A DNA stretch of 64,000 nucleotides from Kribbella sp. NBC_00382 (GTDB lineage: Bacteria; Actinomycetota; Actinomycetes; Propionibacteriales; Kribbellaceae): the NCBI RefSeq assembly GCF_036067295.1, contig NZ_CP107954.1:5766001-5830000 (forward strand), in the 5' to 3' direction. Shown piece after piece: positions 16,919 through 25,675 of the stretch (the stretch's first letter is position 1; each line of letters begins with the position of its first letter). Position numbers and translations under genes: made by a program. The notes under the pieces are model-generated. The model was given only the letters and a program-made list of their open reading frames with translations, was not told where the DNA came from and made no database searches.

Positions 16919-17497
16919 ATGGGAAAAGTAGCCGTGAGCATGTCGATGTCGCTGGACGGGTTCGTCACCGGGCCGCACGACAGCCGGAAGAACCCGCTGG
17001 GCGAAGGCGGCGAGGTCCTGCATCACTGGCTCGGCCCCACCTCGACCCCCGCCGACCAGGCGGTGCTCCAGGAGATGGTGGACGGTGCCGGCGTGATTCT
17101 GATGGGCCGGCGGTCCTACGACATCTGCGTCGGCGACGGCGGTTGGGGTGACGGCGGCCCGGCCGGCCAGGTTCCCTGCTTCGTACTCACCCACAACCCG
17201 CCGGCCGAGGCGCCGGACGTCTTCACCTTCGTCACCGACGGCATCGAGAGCGCCATCGCCCAGGCGCAGGCCGTGGCGGGGGATCGTGTGGTCGGACTGC
17301 ATGGCGCCACCGCAGCCCAGCAGGCGTTGGCGGTTGGCCTGCTCGACGAGATCCAGGTCCACCTGGTGCCGGTACTGCTCGGCGGGGGCGTCCGCCTGTT
17401 CGACCTACTCGGTGCCGACCCGGTCAACCTGGAACGCGACCGCGTTGTCGAGGCCGGCAGCGGGGTGACCCACCTCCGCTACCGCGTCATCCGCTAG
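16919..17497 (+). CDS. Dihydrofolate reductase-like (RibD C-terminal) reductase
   Basis: 192 residues. It belongs to the RibD-C/DHFR-like family of small NADPH-binding reductases: KVAVSMSMSLDGFVTGPHDS at the N-terminus, GVILMGRRSYDI near residue 62, VVGLHGATAAQQALAVGLLDEIQVHLVPVLLGGGVRLFD near 120-160. Such proteins are numerous in actinobacteria and their substrates are usually unknown; folate reduction should not be assumed. A strong GAGGAGG lies eight bases before ATG 16919. A second member is encoded at 62824-63357 on the opposite strand. Its end overlaps the galactosidase-like gene by four bases, convergently. Confidence 0.85.
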   Translation: MGKVAVSMSMSLDGFVTGPHDSRKNPLGEGGEVLHHWLGPTSTPADQAVLQEMVDGAGVILMGRRSYDICVGDGGWGDGGPAGQVPCFVLTHNPPAEAPDVFTFVTDGIESAIAQAQAVAGDRVVGLHGATAAQQALAVGLLDEIQVHLVPVLLGGGVRLFDLLGADPVNLERDRVVEAGSGVTHLRYRVIR

Positions 17498-19308
17498 CGC
17501 CCGGTACCACCGGAGTACGGGCCGTCCGGCGCGGTGCTGGTGTTCAGGTTGCTCGCGTAGTTGTTGTTGGTGATCTGGATGTCCGTACTGCCGGTGAAGA
17601 CGAACAGTGGGGAGGTGTACGGCGGGTGGGTCGGTCCGTCGAGGCGGCGGATCGTGTTGCCGGTGAAGTGGAAGCCGGCCACGCTCTTGGCGTTGACCAC
17701 CGTGAGGTCGCCGACGTCGAAGGTGTTCGCCACGACGCTGATGTTGTGGTGCACCGGGCGGGCCGGATCGATGTCGCGGTTGGTCGGCTCGATGAAGATG
17801 ACCGGTTCGGCGGGCCGGACGAACTCGTTGTCCCGGATGGTGACGTCGGTGACGGGACCGGATTCGTACCACTGGTAGGCGTCCGAGGAGATGTAGATGC
17901 TGGCCATCGACATCGCCTCGAAACGGTTACCGGTGATCAGTACCGGCTTGCGGGTGGTGACGAGGATGCCGCGGGTCGGCACGTTGCGGAAGATGTTGCC
18001 GGCGATGACGACCGACGGCGTGTAGGTGAGGTTCTCCGCGACCGTGCCGCCGATCTCGATCGCGTCGGGGAGCGGCCGGTCGAAGGTGACGGTCATCGTG
18101 GTCAGCGGTTTGGCGTGATCCAGCCCGCTCGGCCCGTCGACAGCGGTGACCACGGCCCGGCCATCAACGAGCGGGAACATCGTCAGCTTGTCGACGAACT
18201 CCACCTCGTCGCCCGGATAGAACTGCGGGAAGCCGGCTGTCTGCGGGTGTTCGTAGGAGAACGCCACCTCCTCCGGCGCCGGCCTCCCGATGACCTCGAG
18301 ATACGTCCCGTGGATGTTGATCGGATCGTCGTGCGGACCGTCGAAGACGTTGTCCGTGATGGTGACGTCGCCCTTGATCCCGGACAGCTGGACGAAGTCG
18401 GCGAACGAGGCAGTGGTCCTACCGGACAACGGATCCGGCGCGAAGTTCACCCGATCGATGGTGAGGTTCTCGCTGAACTGACCGACAACTCCAAACGTTT
18501 GCAGGTAATGGGCATCGAGCGCTCGCAACGTGACATCGCGCGACTCCCAGATGAACGCGCCCGGCTCCTCCCGCTCGATCAGCCGCATCTGATAGACGAG
18601 CCCACCATCACCCGGCGCCGTACCGATCGCGTAGTCGATGCGGATCCGCTGCCCATCGAGATCGACCACGTCGGCGACGTCGGTAAACAAAGGATTGTCG
18701 TCGCGCCAGGTCCGCCGCTCCACCGGGTCATGAACCTGCGTGTACTCAAGTTCATCGACGCCCGACCAGTACGGCGTACCGGTGACCGGACTCGTCTCGC
18801 CGAGCCAGGTGACGTGGTTCCCGCTGACCACGTACGGGCTGCCGGCCGGGACCGCCAAGATGCGGTAGGCGTACCCATCGGCTACTCCCGCGTCGGCGAC
18901 CGTCACGTCGACGACCTTCGGAGCGGCGTAGTCGAAGGAGAAATTCGTGAACGTCACCTTCGACGAACGGATCGCCGCGAAAGCCGTCTGCAGCCCGTGA
19001 TAAACGAGCTTCGCTCCACGCCCGTCCACGACGACGTCGTGCATGTCCTCGACGAGCAACCCGATCTTCTTGTCCCGGTACCGCTGATCGGCCCCGACCG
19101 TGTTCGACACGTACAGCTCACGCGTCTCCGCCTGCTCGGGATACAGCTGGAAGGTGCCTTCACAGAACTCGATCCGTACCGGCCGGCCAAGACCCTTGGC
19201 ATGCCGCAGCGCCGCGGCGACGGCCGGCGCGGAGTCGGCCCGCCCGGTCGGATCGGCGCCAAAGGCAACCACATCGAGAAGCTCCGGAACTGACGCCATG
19301 ACCGCCAT
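17494..19308 (-). CDS. GH110-like alpha-1,3-galactosidase (parallel beta-helix)
   Basis: 604 residues from ATG 19308, preceded by CCGAGG. The N-terminal LLDVVAFGADPTGRADSAPAVAAALRHA is the usual pectate-lyase-like start, followed by a right-handed beta-helix with turn repeats (VFDGPHDDPINIHGTYLEVIG, NIFRNVPTRGILVTTRKPVLITGNRFEAMSMASIYIS). The segment FSENLTIDRVNFAPDPLSG and HDDPINIHG match the GH110 alpha-1,3-galactosidase family, where two adjacent Asp residues near the middle (here in HDD) are catalytic. No signal peptide is visible with either start, so the enzyme seems cytoplasmic, acting on an imported oligosaccharide. No sugar transporter is adjacent. Other beta-helix hydrolases are the alternative. 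Confidence 0.75.
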   Translation of the reverse strand: MAVMASVPELLDVVAFGADPTGRADSAPAVAAALRHAKGLGRPVRIEFCEGTFQLYPEQAETRELYVSNTVGADQRYRDKKIGLLVEDMHDVVVDGRGAKLVYHGLQTAFAAIRSSKVTFTNFSFDYAAPKVVDVTVADAGVADGYAYRILAVPAGSPYVVSGNHVTWLGETSPVTGTPYWSGVDELEYTQVHDPVERRTWRDDNPLFTDVADVVDLDGQRIRIDYAIGTAPGDGGLVYQMRLIEREEPGAFIWESRDVTLRALDAHYLQTFGVVGQFSENLTIDRVNFAPDPLSGRTTASFADFVQLSGIKGDVTITDNVFDGPHDDPINIHGTYLEVIGRPAPEEVAFSYEHPQTAGFPQFYPGDEVEFVDKLTMFPLVDGRAVVTAVDGPSGLDHAKPLTTMTVTFDRPLPDAIEIGGTVAENLTYTPSVVIAGNIFRNVPTRGILVTTRKPVLITGNRFEAMSMASIYISSDAYQWYESGPVTDVTIRDNEFVRPAEPVIFIEPTNRDIDPARPVHHNISVVANTFDVGDLTVVNAKSVAGFHFTGNTIRRLDGPTHPPYTSPLFVFTGSTDIQITNNNYASNLNTSTAPDGPYSGGTGR

Positions 19309-19365
19309 GATCCTCGGCCCGGGAGTTCCGGGGAAAACCGGTGTCGGTCCCTGGGCGACCGCGCC

Positions 19366-19371
19366 TACGCT
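19366..19371 (+). promoter_or_regulatory. -10 box for leaderless phosphotransferase transcript
   Basis: TACGCT ends 7 bases before GTG 19379, with no ribosome site in between. Confidence 0.5.
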
Positions 19372-19378
19372 CGGCCGG

Positions 19379-20317
19379 GTGAAGTCGCCGCCCATTCGTC
19401 ACGCCGCGATCCAGAACTGGCTGGGTGGCGATGCGGTCGTCGTCGGGATCGGGCGACGGACGGCCCTGATCGGTGGTGCGACGGCGCCGGTGGTCGAGCG
19501 GGTCGAGATCGCGTACGAGACGAGCGGGCAACCCGGTCTGGTCGACGTGGTCGCCAAGCGGGCGACGCGTGGCGAGGAGGCTGCGCTCAACAGCCTGGAC
19601 GTCGTCGAGCCGGTGTTTCCGGACTTGATCGACTCCGGCATCGATGAGGACGGCCCGTGGATTGTCGTGCCGTTCGAGGTCGGTGGGGTGATCGGATGGA
19701 CCGCTGAGCCACCCGCGGTCGTGTACGCCGCTCTCGCGCGGCTGCACCTACGGCACCTCGGTCGGGTCGACGAGTTGCCGGCGGAGATTCCACAGGTCGA
19801 CGAGCAGTTCCTGAGGTCGGCGTTCACCGGGTTCGCGCCGGGTGGCATTGCCAGAGCAGCACAACTCGGGCCGCACGCGGTGTTCGACCGGGCGCTCGAG
19901 TTGCTTGCGCGGTTCGCCGAGGACGAGCGGTTGCTGCTCGGGCTGGAGGTCCTGCCGGCGACGCTGATCCACGGCGACGTGTACGGCGACAACGTCATCG
20001 CGGCGGATCCCGGGGAGTCGAGGCCGCCACGGTTGATCGACTGGGGGAGTGCTCGGGTGGGGCCGGCCATGCTCGACGTGGTGATGGCCGCTCGGCGGGC
20101 GGGCGTTGCGGCGTACGAGGAAGCGTGGGCGGCGAAGGCCGGTACGCCGATGGACGAGTGGCTGGTGGCGACGGGTACGGCCTGGGCGACCGCGGTGAGC
20201 AACGCGACGTTCGTCGGTGCGACTGCTGAGCGGTCGGTCGAGGTTGCCGAGTTCCTGCTCGACGAAGCAGAGGAAGCCATCGACCGCCTCGGTAGGCAAC
20301 TGTCGCGTCGTACCTGA
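19379..20317 (+). CDS. Aminoglycoside phosphotransferase (APH)-family kinase-like protein
   Basis: 312 residues from GTG 19379. It has the APH/choline-kinase catalytic loop LIHGDVYGDNVIA near residue 198 and the DFG-equivalent RLIDWGSA near 220, so the phosphotransfer residues are present. The N-terminal lobe has a lysine in VVAKRATRGEEAALNSL. Substrate unknown; most members of this family in actinobacteria are not resistance enzymes. It diverges from the galactosidase-like gene, with 70 bp between starts. The upstream frame stays open but TACGCT immediately before GTG fits a leaderless start. Confidence 0.8.
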   Translation: MKSPPIRHAAIQNWLGGDAVVVGIGRRTALIGGATAPVVERVEIAYETSGQPGLVDVVAKRATRGEEAALNSLDVVEPVFPDLIDSGIDEDGPWIVVPFEVGGVIGWTAEPPAVVYAALARLHLRHLGRVDELPAEIPQVDEQFLRSAFTGFAPGGIARAAQLGPHAVFDRALELLARFAEDERLLLGLEVLPATLIHGDVYGDNVIAADPGESRPPRLIDWGSARVGPAMLDVVMAARRAGVAAYEEAWAAKAGTPMDEWLVATGTAWATAVSNATFVGATAERSVEVAEFLLDEAEEAIDRLGRQLSRRT

Positions 20318-20388
20318 GGTGAAGCGGGTGGGTGCTCGGCCAGTAGGGTGTGGCTCGTTGTGGTGTTGTCGCGAGGAGGGGCTTCAGG

Positions 20389-21135
20389 ATGGTCGACCGA
20401 CGTCGGCGCTCGGTGCGAACGGCGCTGGTTGCCGAGGCTCTCCGGGTCGCACTTGCGGGCCGGGCCCGAATCGACCCCGGGGCAGGTCTGGACATCGTCG
20501 ACCTCGGCGGCGGTACCGGCGGTTTCGCTGTACCGCTCGCGGTTGAAGGTCACCGCGTCACCGTGGTCGACCCCAGCCCCGACGCACTCGCCTCGCTCGA
20601 ACGGCGCGCTGCCGACGAAGGTGTGAGCAAGCTCGTCCGTGGTGTCCAGGGCGATGCTGCCGAGCTGCCCGAGGTCGCGGGGGCGTCGACCGCCGACGCG
20701 GTCCTCTGCCACGGTGTACTCGAGGTCGTGGACGACCCGGTCCAGGCTCTCCAGGCGATGGCCTCCGTACTACGGGAAGGCGGCGTACTCAGCCTCCTGG
20801 TTGCCCAACGCAACGCCGTGGTCCTGGCCCGCGCGCTGGCCGGGCACCTGACCGAGGCACGCGTCGCACTGCAGGACGCCGACGGCCGCTGGGGACCGAC
20901 CGACCCGATGCCCCGCCGTTTCGACGAGGCGGGCATCATCGCCCAGCTCGCCGAGGCCGGCTTCATGGTGCACACCGTGCATGGCGTGCGTACGTTCGCC
21001 GACTTGGTCCCGGCCGCGTTCGTCGACTCCGAGCCGGGCGCCCCTGAAGCTCTGGCCGAACTCGAGCGAGCCGCCAGCCAGCACCCCGCCTTCCGCGCCC
21101 TCGCACCTCAGCTGCACATCCTCGCGACGCGCTGA
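20389..21135 (+). CDS. Class I SAM-dependent methyltransferase
   Basis: 248 residues from ATG 20389, preceded by GAGGAGGG. Motif I DIVDLGGGTGGFAVPLAVEGHRVTVVD near residues 37-60, an acidic residue after VVD, motif II region STADAVLCHGVLEVVDDPVQAL near 107-128 and VLREGGVLSLLV give a normal Methyltransf_11/25 core. The C-terminal part (MPRRFDEAGIIAQLAEAGFMVHTVHGVRTFADLVP) resembles the SmtA/CmoM-like group, which act on tRNA or small molecules. Substrate not determinable. Confidence 0.85.
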   Translation: MVDRRRRSVRTALVAEALRVALAGRARIDPGAGLDIVDLGGGTGGFAVPLAVEGHRVTVVDPSPDALASLERRAADEGVSKLVRGVQGDAAELPEVAGASTADAVLCHGVLEVVDDPVQALQAMASVLREGGVLSLLVAQRNAVVLARALAGHLTEARVALQDADGRWGPTDPMPRRFDEAGIIAQLAEAGFMVHTVHGVRTFADLVPAAFVDSEPGAPEALAELERAASQHPAFRALAPQLHILATR

Positions 21136-21427
21136 AGCCGGCCAGCGGGTAGGTCAATCGTTCGTACGACGCTCTGGTCGGCCGGGGACTGCCTTTCCGG
21201 GCGCCATGCGGCGCTCGGAAGATGGTTACTTGCTGTATCCGAGTGGGGTCGACACGCCGGATGAACACTCGCCTCCCAGCGCTGAAACCGGTGCCGGAGG
21301 AGCGGTTACAGCGCGGAGTTGCCGGACCGTGACGCGCGGGACAGGCGGTCAGGGTTTCGTGGACCGCATGGTCGGCCTAGACTGGACTCGGCCTATCGAG
21401 ATCGCGCTCACCATGGAGGGATCGACG

Positions 21428-21832
21428 GTGCCCCTCTCGGAAGAAGAGCAGCGCCAGTTCGAGCAGCTCGAACGTGCCCTCGCTGCGGAAGACCCGAAGT
21501 TTGTTTCCGCCATGCGAGGCACCAATGTGCGCTTGTACTACAAGCGCCGGGCAGTGCTTGCCGGCGTTGGATTCGTGCTGGGCATCGTTGTACTGATGAC
21601 CGGTGCGATCATTCCCAACACCATCATCGGAGTCATCGGCTTCGTCATGATGGTCGCCTGCCTGTACGTCGCGGCGCTGAGCATGAAGCGGATCAGCAAC
21701 GCGAGCGACGGCGACGACCTGCCGCCGCCTCCGCCGCAGTCCAAACGGCACCGGACCAGACATGACTCGTCCGGCAGCTTCATGGAGCGGATGGAAGACC
21801 GCTGGCGCCGCCGCCGCGACGAGGACCTCTGA
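21428..21832 (+). CDS. DUF3040 membrane protein
   Basis: 134 residues from GTG 21428 (VPLSEEEQRQFEQLERALAAED), preceded by GGAGGG. The first 25 residues are the DUF3040 signature (PLSE.EQR....E..L..DP.F), then two hydrophobic helices (AVLAGVGFVLGIVVLMTGAI and VIGFVMMVACLYVAALSM) and a basic C-terminal tail with ERMEDRWRRRRDEDL. The family is nearly restricted to actinobacteria, often near dcw or moxR genes; its function is unknown. A stem-loop terminator follows. Confidence 0.85.
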   Translation: MPLSEEEQRQFEQLERALAAEDPKFVSAMRGTNVRLYYKRRAVLAGVGFVLGIVVLMTGAIIPNTIIGVIGFVMMVACLYVAALSMKRISNASDGDDLPPPPPQSKRHRTRHDSSGSFMERMEDRWRRRRDEDL

Positions 21833-21850
21833 CCCTCCGCCCTTCCTGAG

Positions 21851-21879
21851 CCACACCCGCGCGTCTGCGCCGGGTGTGG
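21851..21879 (+). terminator. Terminator after DUF3040
   Basis: CCACACCCG (21851-21859) pairs with CGGGTGTGG (21871-21879); TTCT follows. Confidence 0.7.
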
Positions 21880-22034
21880 TTCTGCATTCGCCGGTACTAC
21901 GTACGCGCGGCTCGGGCCTCGCTGTCGGCTGCGCGTCGCTGCCTGGCCTGGTTAGCTTCCACCCGCCCCACGCCAGCTCGTGGTCCAGAATGCTGCCGGG
22001 CGGGGCGGGTGAAAGCAGTTGTGGTCCAGGTGGG

Positions 22035-24389
22035 CTAGCTGGCGTGGCGGCGGGGGAGTAGGGCGCTGCGGATCCGGGCCAGGAGGAGGTCGAACTCGTC
22101 CAGGAGGTCGGAGGCCTCGGAGCTGCCTCGGTTGAGGTACCAGCGCCAGGACGGTGGCAGCAGTCTGGCGCGCCACCGACGGAGGAAGCGGGTGTCGATC
22201 CAGAGTGCCTTGCGGACTTCCTCGGTCTCGGAGCGGAGGTCGGGGTACGAGTCGCCCAGCCCGGCGTACCGCATGGCTTCGACGCCGCGGGCCAGCCGGA
22301 GTGCCGCGGGTTGCGTCTCCTCCGGGACCTTGGTGACCAGCCAGTCGCCGAGTTGGCGAGGTGTCGCGATCTCCGACCAGTCCAGGCCGAGGTCGCGAGC
22401 GGTGTCGCGGACCTCTGCCCACAATCCCTCGATACCGATCCGGCTCGGTGGCCGGCTGTACCGCTTCCGCCTGGTCAGCGTGCGAACCAGCCACGGCACC
22501 CCGAGCAACAGGATCACCGCCAGCGAGAGCCCGATGATCTTGGCGCCGCCGTTGGTGAACCAGTTGCCGCCACCGACCGGGACGAGACCGTTGTCCTCGG
22601 GCAGGTTGCGCTTGTCACCCGGCCGCTCGGTCTCGGGGTTGTTGGTCGAGCCCGGAGTCGTCGGCGCCGTGGTCGGCGCGGTCGTCGGGTTGCTCGGGGT
22701 GAGGTTGTTCGAGTTGGTCCAGGTCGGCGTCGTCGCGGCCCGTACCGACGGGGTCGGCTCGAAGCGGACCCAGCCGGAGCCCTCGAAGTACAGCTCGGGC
22801 CAGGCGTGCATGTCGTGCATCTTCACGACGTGCTGGTTGTTCTTGCCCGCTTGCCCCGGCAGGAATCCGATCCCGACCCGCGCCGGAATGCCGAGGGTGC
22901 GGGCCAGCAATGCCATCCCGGTCGCGAACTGCTCGCAGTACCCGGTCTTGTCCCCGAAGAGGAATTTGTCCAGCGCGCGCATGCCACTCGAGCTGTCCGC
23001 CGCCGTGCTGTAGGTGAAGTCGCTGCCACGGAACCATTCCTGCAGCTCGGTCGCCTGCAGGTAGTGGTTGCCCTTCGCATTGGCGGTGATCTGCTGGGCC
23101 AGCGCCTTGAACTTCGGGTCAGTCCGCTCCGGCACGTCGCTGGTGGTCTGGTCGGGCTCGCCGCCGGGGATGCTCTCGTTCAGCTCCTCCGCGGTCGGCT
23201 TCAGGTCGTACCAGCTGAGGTTGAAGTCCTGGCCGCCGACGACGCTGCCGTTGGTGGACAGCACGTCCAGCGTGCTCGCGTCGAACTTCCAGTTCTTCTT
23301 CAGCGAGATCGTCCGCAGCGGATACGGCACCGGCGCGAACTGCGACCGGAAGCTGCGGCTGACCTGGATCTTCAGCTTGTTCTCCGGCACCTTGCTCAGG
23401 TCGCCGCTGTAGCCGGGCGGTGGGCTCAGCGGATCGTTGCCGATCTTCTGGCCCTCACCCGAGTCCGACCTGCGCCAGGTGTTGCCGTCGAAGAGGTCCA
23501 GCGCGGTCAGCCGCAGATAGACACCCTCCGACGGACCGCCGGTGTAGGTCAGCGCAGTGACGTTGTCGCCACGCTTCAGGTTCTTGCCCATGTCCAGCAT
23601 CGTGTCGTTGGGGGAGACGATCGCGCCGGTACCTGTCCCGCCACCGCCGGCGACGCCGTTCCCGATCACGCCTTCCGGCAATGCGGGGATCAGCGCCGGA
23701 AGTAACGCGGCCAGTGCAACGACACTCAGGCCGATCCGTCGCCCGGCCTGGCCGAGCGCGGAGGCCTCGATCGGCTCGGCGGCGTCCAGGTGAGATACCC
23801 CGGAGATCCGGCGTCCCCACCGACTGAGCCTCGTTCGTCCTTCGGCCGACAACAGCACGATGTAGCCGACCGCCGGCGGGATGAAGAGCAGAGCGGGCAG
23901 GCCGCCGTGCACGGTCGCCGCAGGCACGGTGTACATCGTCAGCAGCAACAGACCGGCCCAAGCTGCCTGCCTGATCTGTACTGCGACCAAGTGGATCAGC
24001 AACCCGGCCACCGCGATCACCGTCGACGCGAACAGCAGCAGGTGTCGGTCATAAGGCAGCGGCGCGCTGAAGCGGTTGATCGAGTTCATCGCGTCGACCG
24101 TCTGGTCGTTGAAGGCCAGCACCGTGGCCTTCCACGGGATCAGGCCCCACTTCATCGTGTTGTGCAGGAACGACAGCGAGATCAGCTCGATCAGCACCAG
24201 CAGCTGCACGAACGGTACGACGATGCGCGGCGCCCGCCAGTTCTGCAGCCCGATCCCGACCGCGGTCACGATCGCGCAGAAGAAGGCGCTGATGAACAGG
24301 AACGGCCCGGAGAACACCGGCGTGAGCACGAGGGCGCCGAGCACGGTGGCGACCCAGGCGGCGATGGAGATCCTGACGTGACCGGTCAT
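22035..24389 (-). CDS. TgpA-like transglutaminase-family membrane protein (DUF3488)
   Basis: 784 residues from ATG 24389, which overlaps the DUF58 stop (ATGA). The N-terminal half has five or six membrane helices (DUF3488/TgpA-type, from IAAWVATVLGALVLTPVFSG). The periplasmic half carries the transglutaminase core: GYCEQFATGMALLARTLGIP near 480 (catalytic Cys) and HAWPELYFEGSGWVRFEPTP near 527 (catalytic His and acidic residue). A Thr/Pro-rich linker and a last helix (IIGLSLAVILLLGVPWLVRTL) follow, then a DUF4129-like C-terminal part. It is the third gene of a MoxR-DUF58-TgpA unit, a widespread arrangement thought to handle protein or peptide modification at the envelope. Confidence 0.85.
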   Translation of the reverse strand: MTGHVRISIAAWVATVLGALVLTPVFSGPFLFISAFFCAIVTAVGIGLQNWRAPRIVVPFVQLLVLIELISLSFLHNTMKWGLIPWKATVLAFNDQTVDAMNSINRFSAPLPYDRHLLLFASTVIAVAGLLIHLVAVQIRQAAWAGLLLLTMYTVPAATVHGGLPALLFIPPAVGYIVLLSAEGRTRLSRWGRRISGVSHLDAAEPIEASALGQAGRRIGLSVVALAALLPALIPALPEGVIGNGVAGGGGTGTGAIVSPNDTMLDMGKNLKRGDNVTALTYTGGPSEGVYLRLTALDLFDGNTWRRSDSGEGQKIGNDPLSPPPGYSGDLSKVPENKLKIQVSRSFRSQFAPVPYPLRTISLKKNWKFDASTLDVLSTNGSVVGGQDFNLSWYDLKPTAEELNESIPGGEPDQTTSDVPERTDPKFKALAQQITANAKGNHYLQATELQEWFRGSDFTYSTAADSSSGMRALDKFLFGDKTGYCEQFATGMALLARTLGIPARVGIGFLPGQAGKNNQHVVKMHDMHAWPELYFEGSGWVRFEPTPSVRAATTPTWTNSNNLTPSNPTTAPTTAPTTPGSTNNPETERPGDKRNLPEDNGLVPVGGGNWFTNGGAKIIGLSLAVILLLGVPWLVRTLTRRKRYSRPPSRIGIEGLWAEVRDTARDLGLDWSEIATPRQLGDWLVTKVPEETQPAALRLARGVEAMRYAGLGDSYPDLRSETEEVRKALWIDTRFLRRWRARLLPPSWRWYLNRGSSEASDLLDEFDLLLARIRSALLPRRHAS

Positions 24390-25672
24390 GCGATCCTTCC
24401 GCTTCGTAGTCCTAGGGTGGACCACACGGTCGGGAGATGGTCTCCGCGCTGCACTCTGGCGACTCGCCAGCCGTTGCGGCGCAGTTCGTTCTCGGTGGCA
24501 TCAGTGGCCGCGGTAAGCCGGGCGGCCTTCTCGGTGCCCTCCGCGCCCACTGACCAGCTTGCCGCATCGAGCAAGAGCGCCACTCCGGTCGCTTGGGTGG
24601 TGCGCCAGCGATTGAGCGAGGTGACGTCTTCGCTGTTGCAGGCGCCGACGATGGCGACGACCAGGCTGGGCTCTTGGATGTGCCGGTCGACGGTCAGCAG
24701 CGGGCCGATCTCGGCGTACTTGTGTTCCTCCACCGTCGCGCACTCGGTCAGCAGGTGCTGGCTGGTGAGCGGCTGGTGGATCGCAGTCGAGCTGCGGTGG
24801 CTGATCGCCGACAGCGTGGTCGGCCCGCCGAGCAGGGTGGTGACGTAGCCGCGCCGGATCCGGTCGATCCCGACCGAGGCCGCAGCGCTCACCGCCCACT
24901 CGAGACTGGACGACGGCCCGTGCCCGTGGTGCGAGATCGTGCGTGCGTCCAGGAAGATCGCGCACCGGCTCTGCCAGGGCTGCTCCTCCCGGCGAACCAT
25001 CATGGCGCCACGCCGCGCGGTCGACCGCCAGTGCACCCGGCGCAGATCGTCGCCGTCGCGGTACTCGCGAACAGTCGCGTCCTCTTCACCCGCCGACGCG
25101 ATGGCGCGCGGCCGGTTCTCGCCCGACCCCGCACGATCAGCTCCCAGCCGTACTTCGGGAAGCTGGTAAACCCGTGGCGTCACCAGCAGGTGCTGACTCC
25201 GGGTGAACGTCCGGCTCGTCTCGACCAGCCCGAACGGGTCGGCGACCGTCAACATCAACGGCCCGACCTGGAACAGTCCACGCACATCGGACTTCACCGG
25301 ATAGGTGACCGTGCGCTTCCAGTTCGGGCTGACCCGGTCGACGACGAATCGCGGGCGGTGCCCCAGTACATATGGAATGCGGTCCTCGAGCAGCAGCAGC
25401 CCAGCCGGCATCCGGCCTTGGTTGGACAGCGTCAGCTCGACCGTCGACGGAGTCCCCACCGGGACCTGGTCCGGAGCCAGGCTGCGCCGTACCTGCAGGC
25501 GCAACCGGGTCCGGCCGACAACAAGTGCCGCCACGAGCGGCAGCGCGACCAGCAGGATGCCGACCCGCAGCAGGTCCTTCTGGCCGAGCAGCAACGCACA
25601 AAGAGAAGCAGTGATCCCGGCTGCGACGAACGCCCGCCCCCGGGTGGTCAGTCCGCGCAAAGCCTGCCGCAT
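24386..25672 (-). CDS. DUF58 domain protein
   Basis: 428 residues with an N-terminal pair of hydrophobic segments (GITASLCALLLGQ, VGILLVALPLVAALVVG) and the DUF58 core: VREYRDGDDLRRVHWRSTARRGAMMVRREEQ near residues 195-225, followed by a von Willebrand A-like domain (AIFLDARTISHHG). Partner of the MoxR ATPase and of the transglutaminase protein in a common three-gene unit. Start ATG 25672 lies three bases after the MoxR stop; the end overlaps the transglutaminase start. Confidence 0.85.
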   Translation of the reverse strand: MRQALRGLTTRGRAFVAAGITASLCALLLGQKDLLRVGILLVALPLVAALVVGRTRLRLQVRRSLAPDQVPVGTPSTVELTLSNQGRMPAGLLLLEDRIPYVLGHRPRFVVDRVSPNWKRTVTYPVKSDVRGLFQVGPLMLTVADPFGLVETSRTFTRSQHLLVTPRVYQLPEVRLGADRAGSGENRPRAIASAGEEDATVREYRDGDDLRRVHWRSTARRGAMMVRREEQPWQSRCAIFLDARTISHHGHGPSSSLEWAVSAAASVGIDRIRRGYVTTLLGGPTTLSAISHRSSTAIHQPLTSQHLLTECATVEEHKYAEIGPLLTVDRHIQEPSLVVAIVGACNSEDVTSLNRWRTTQATGVALLLDAASWSVGAEGTEKAARLTAATDATENELRRNGWRVARVQRGDHLPTVWSTLGLRSGRIA

Positions 25673-25675
25673 GTC

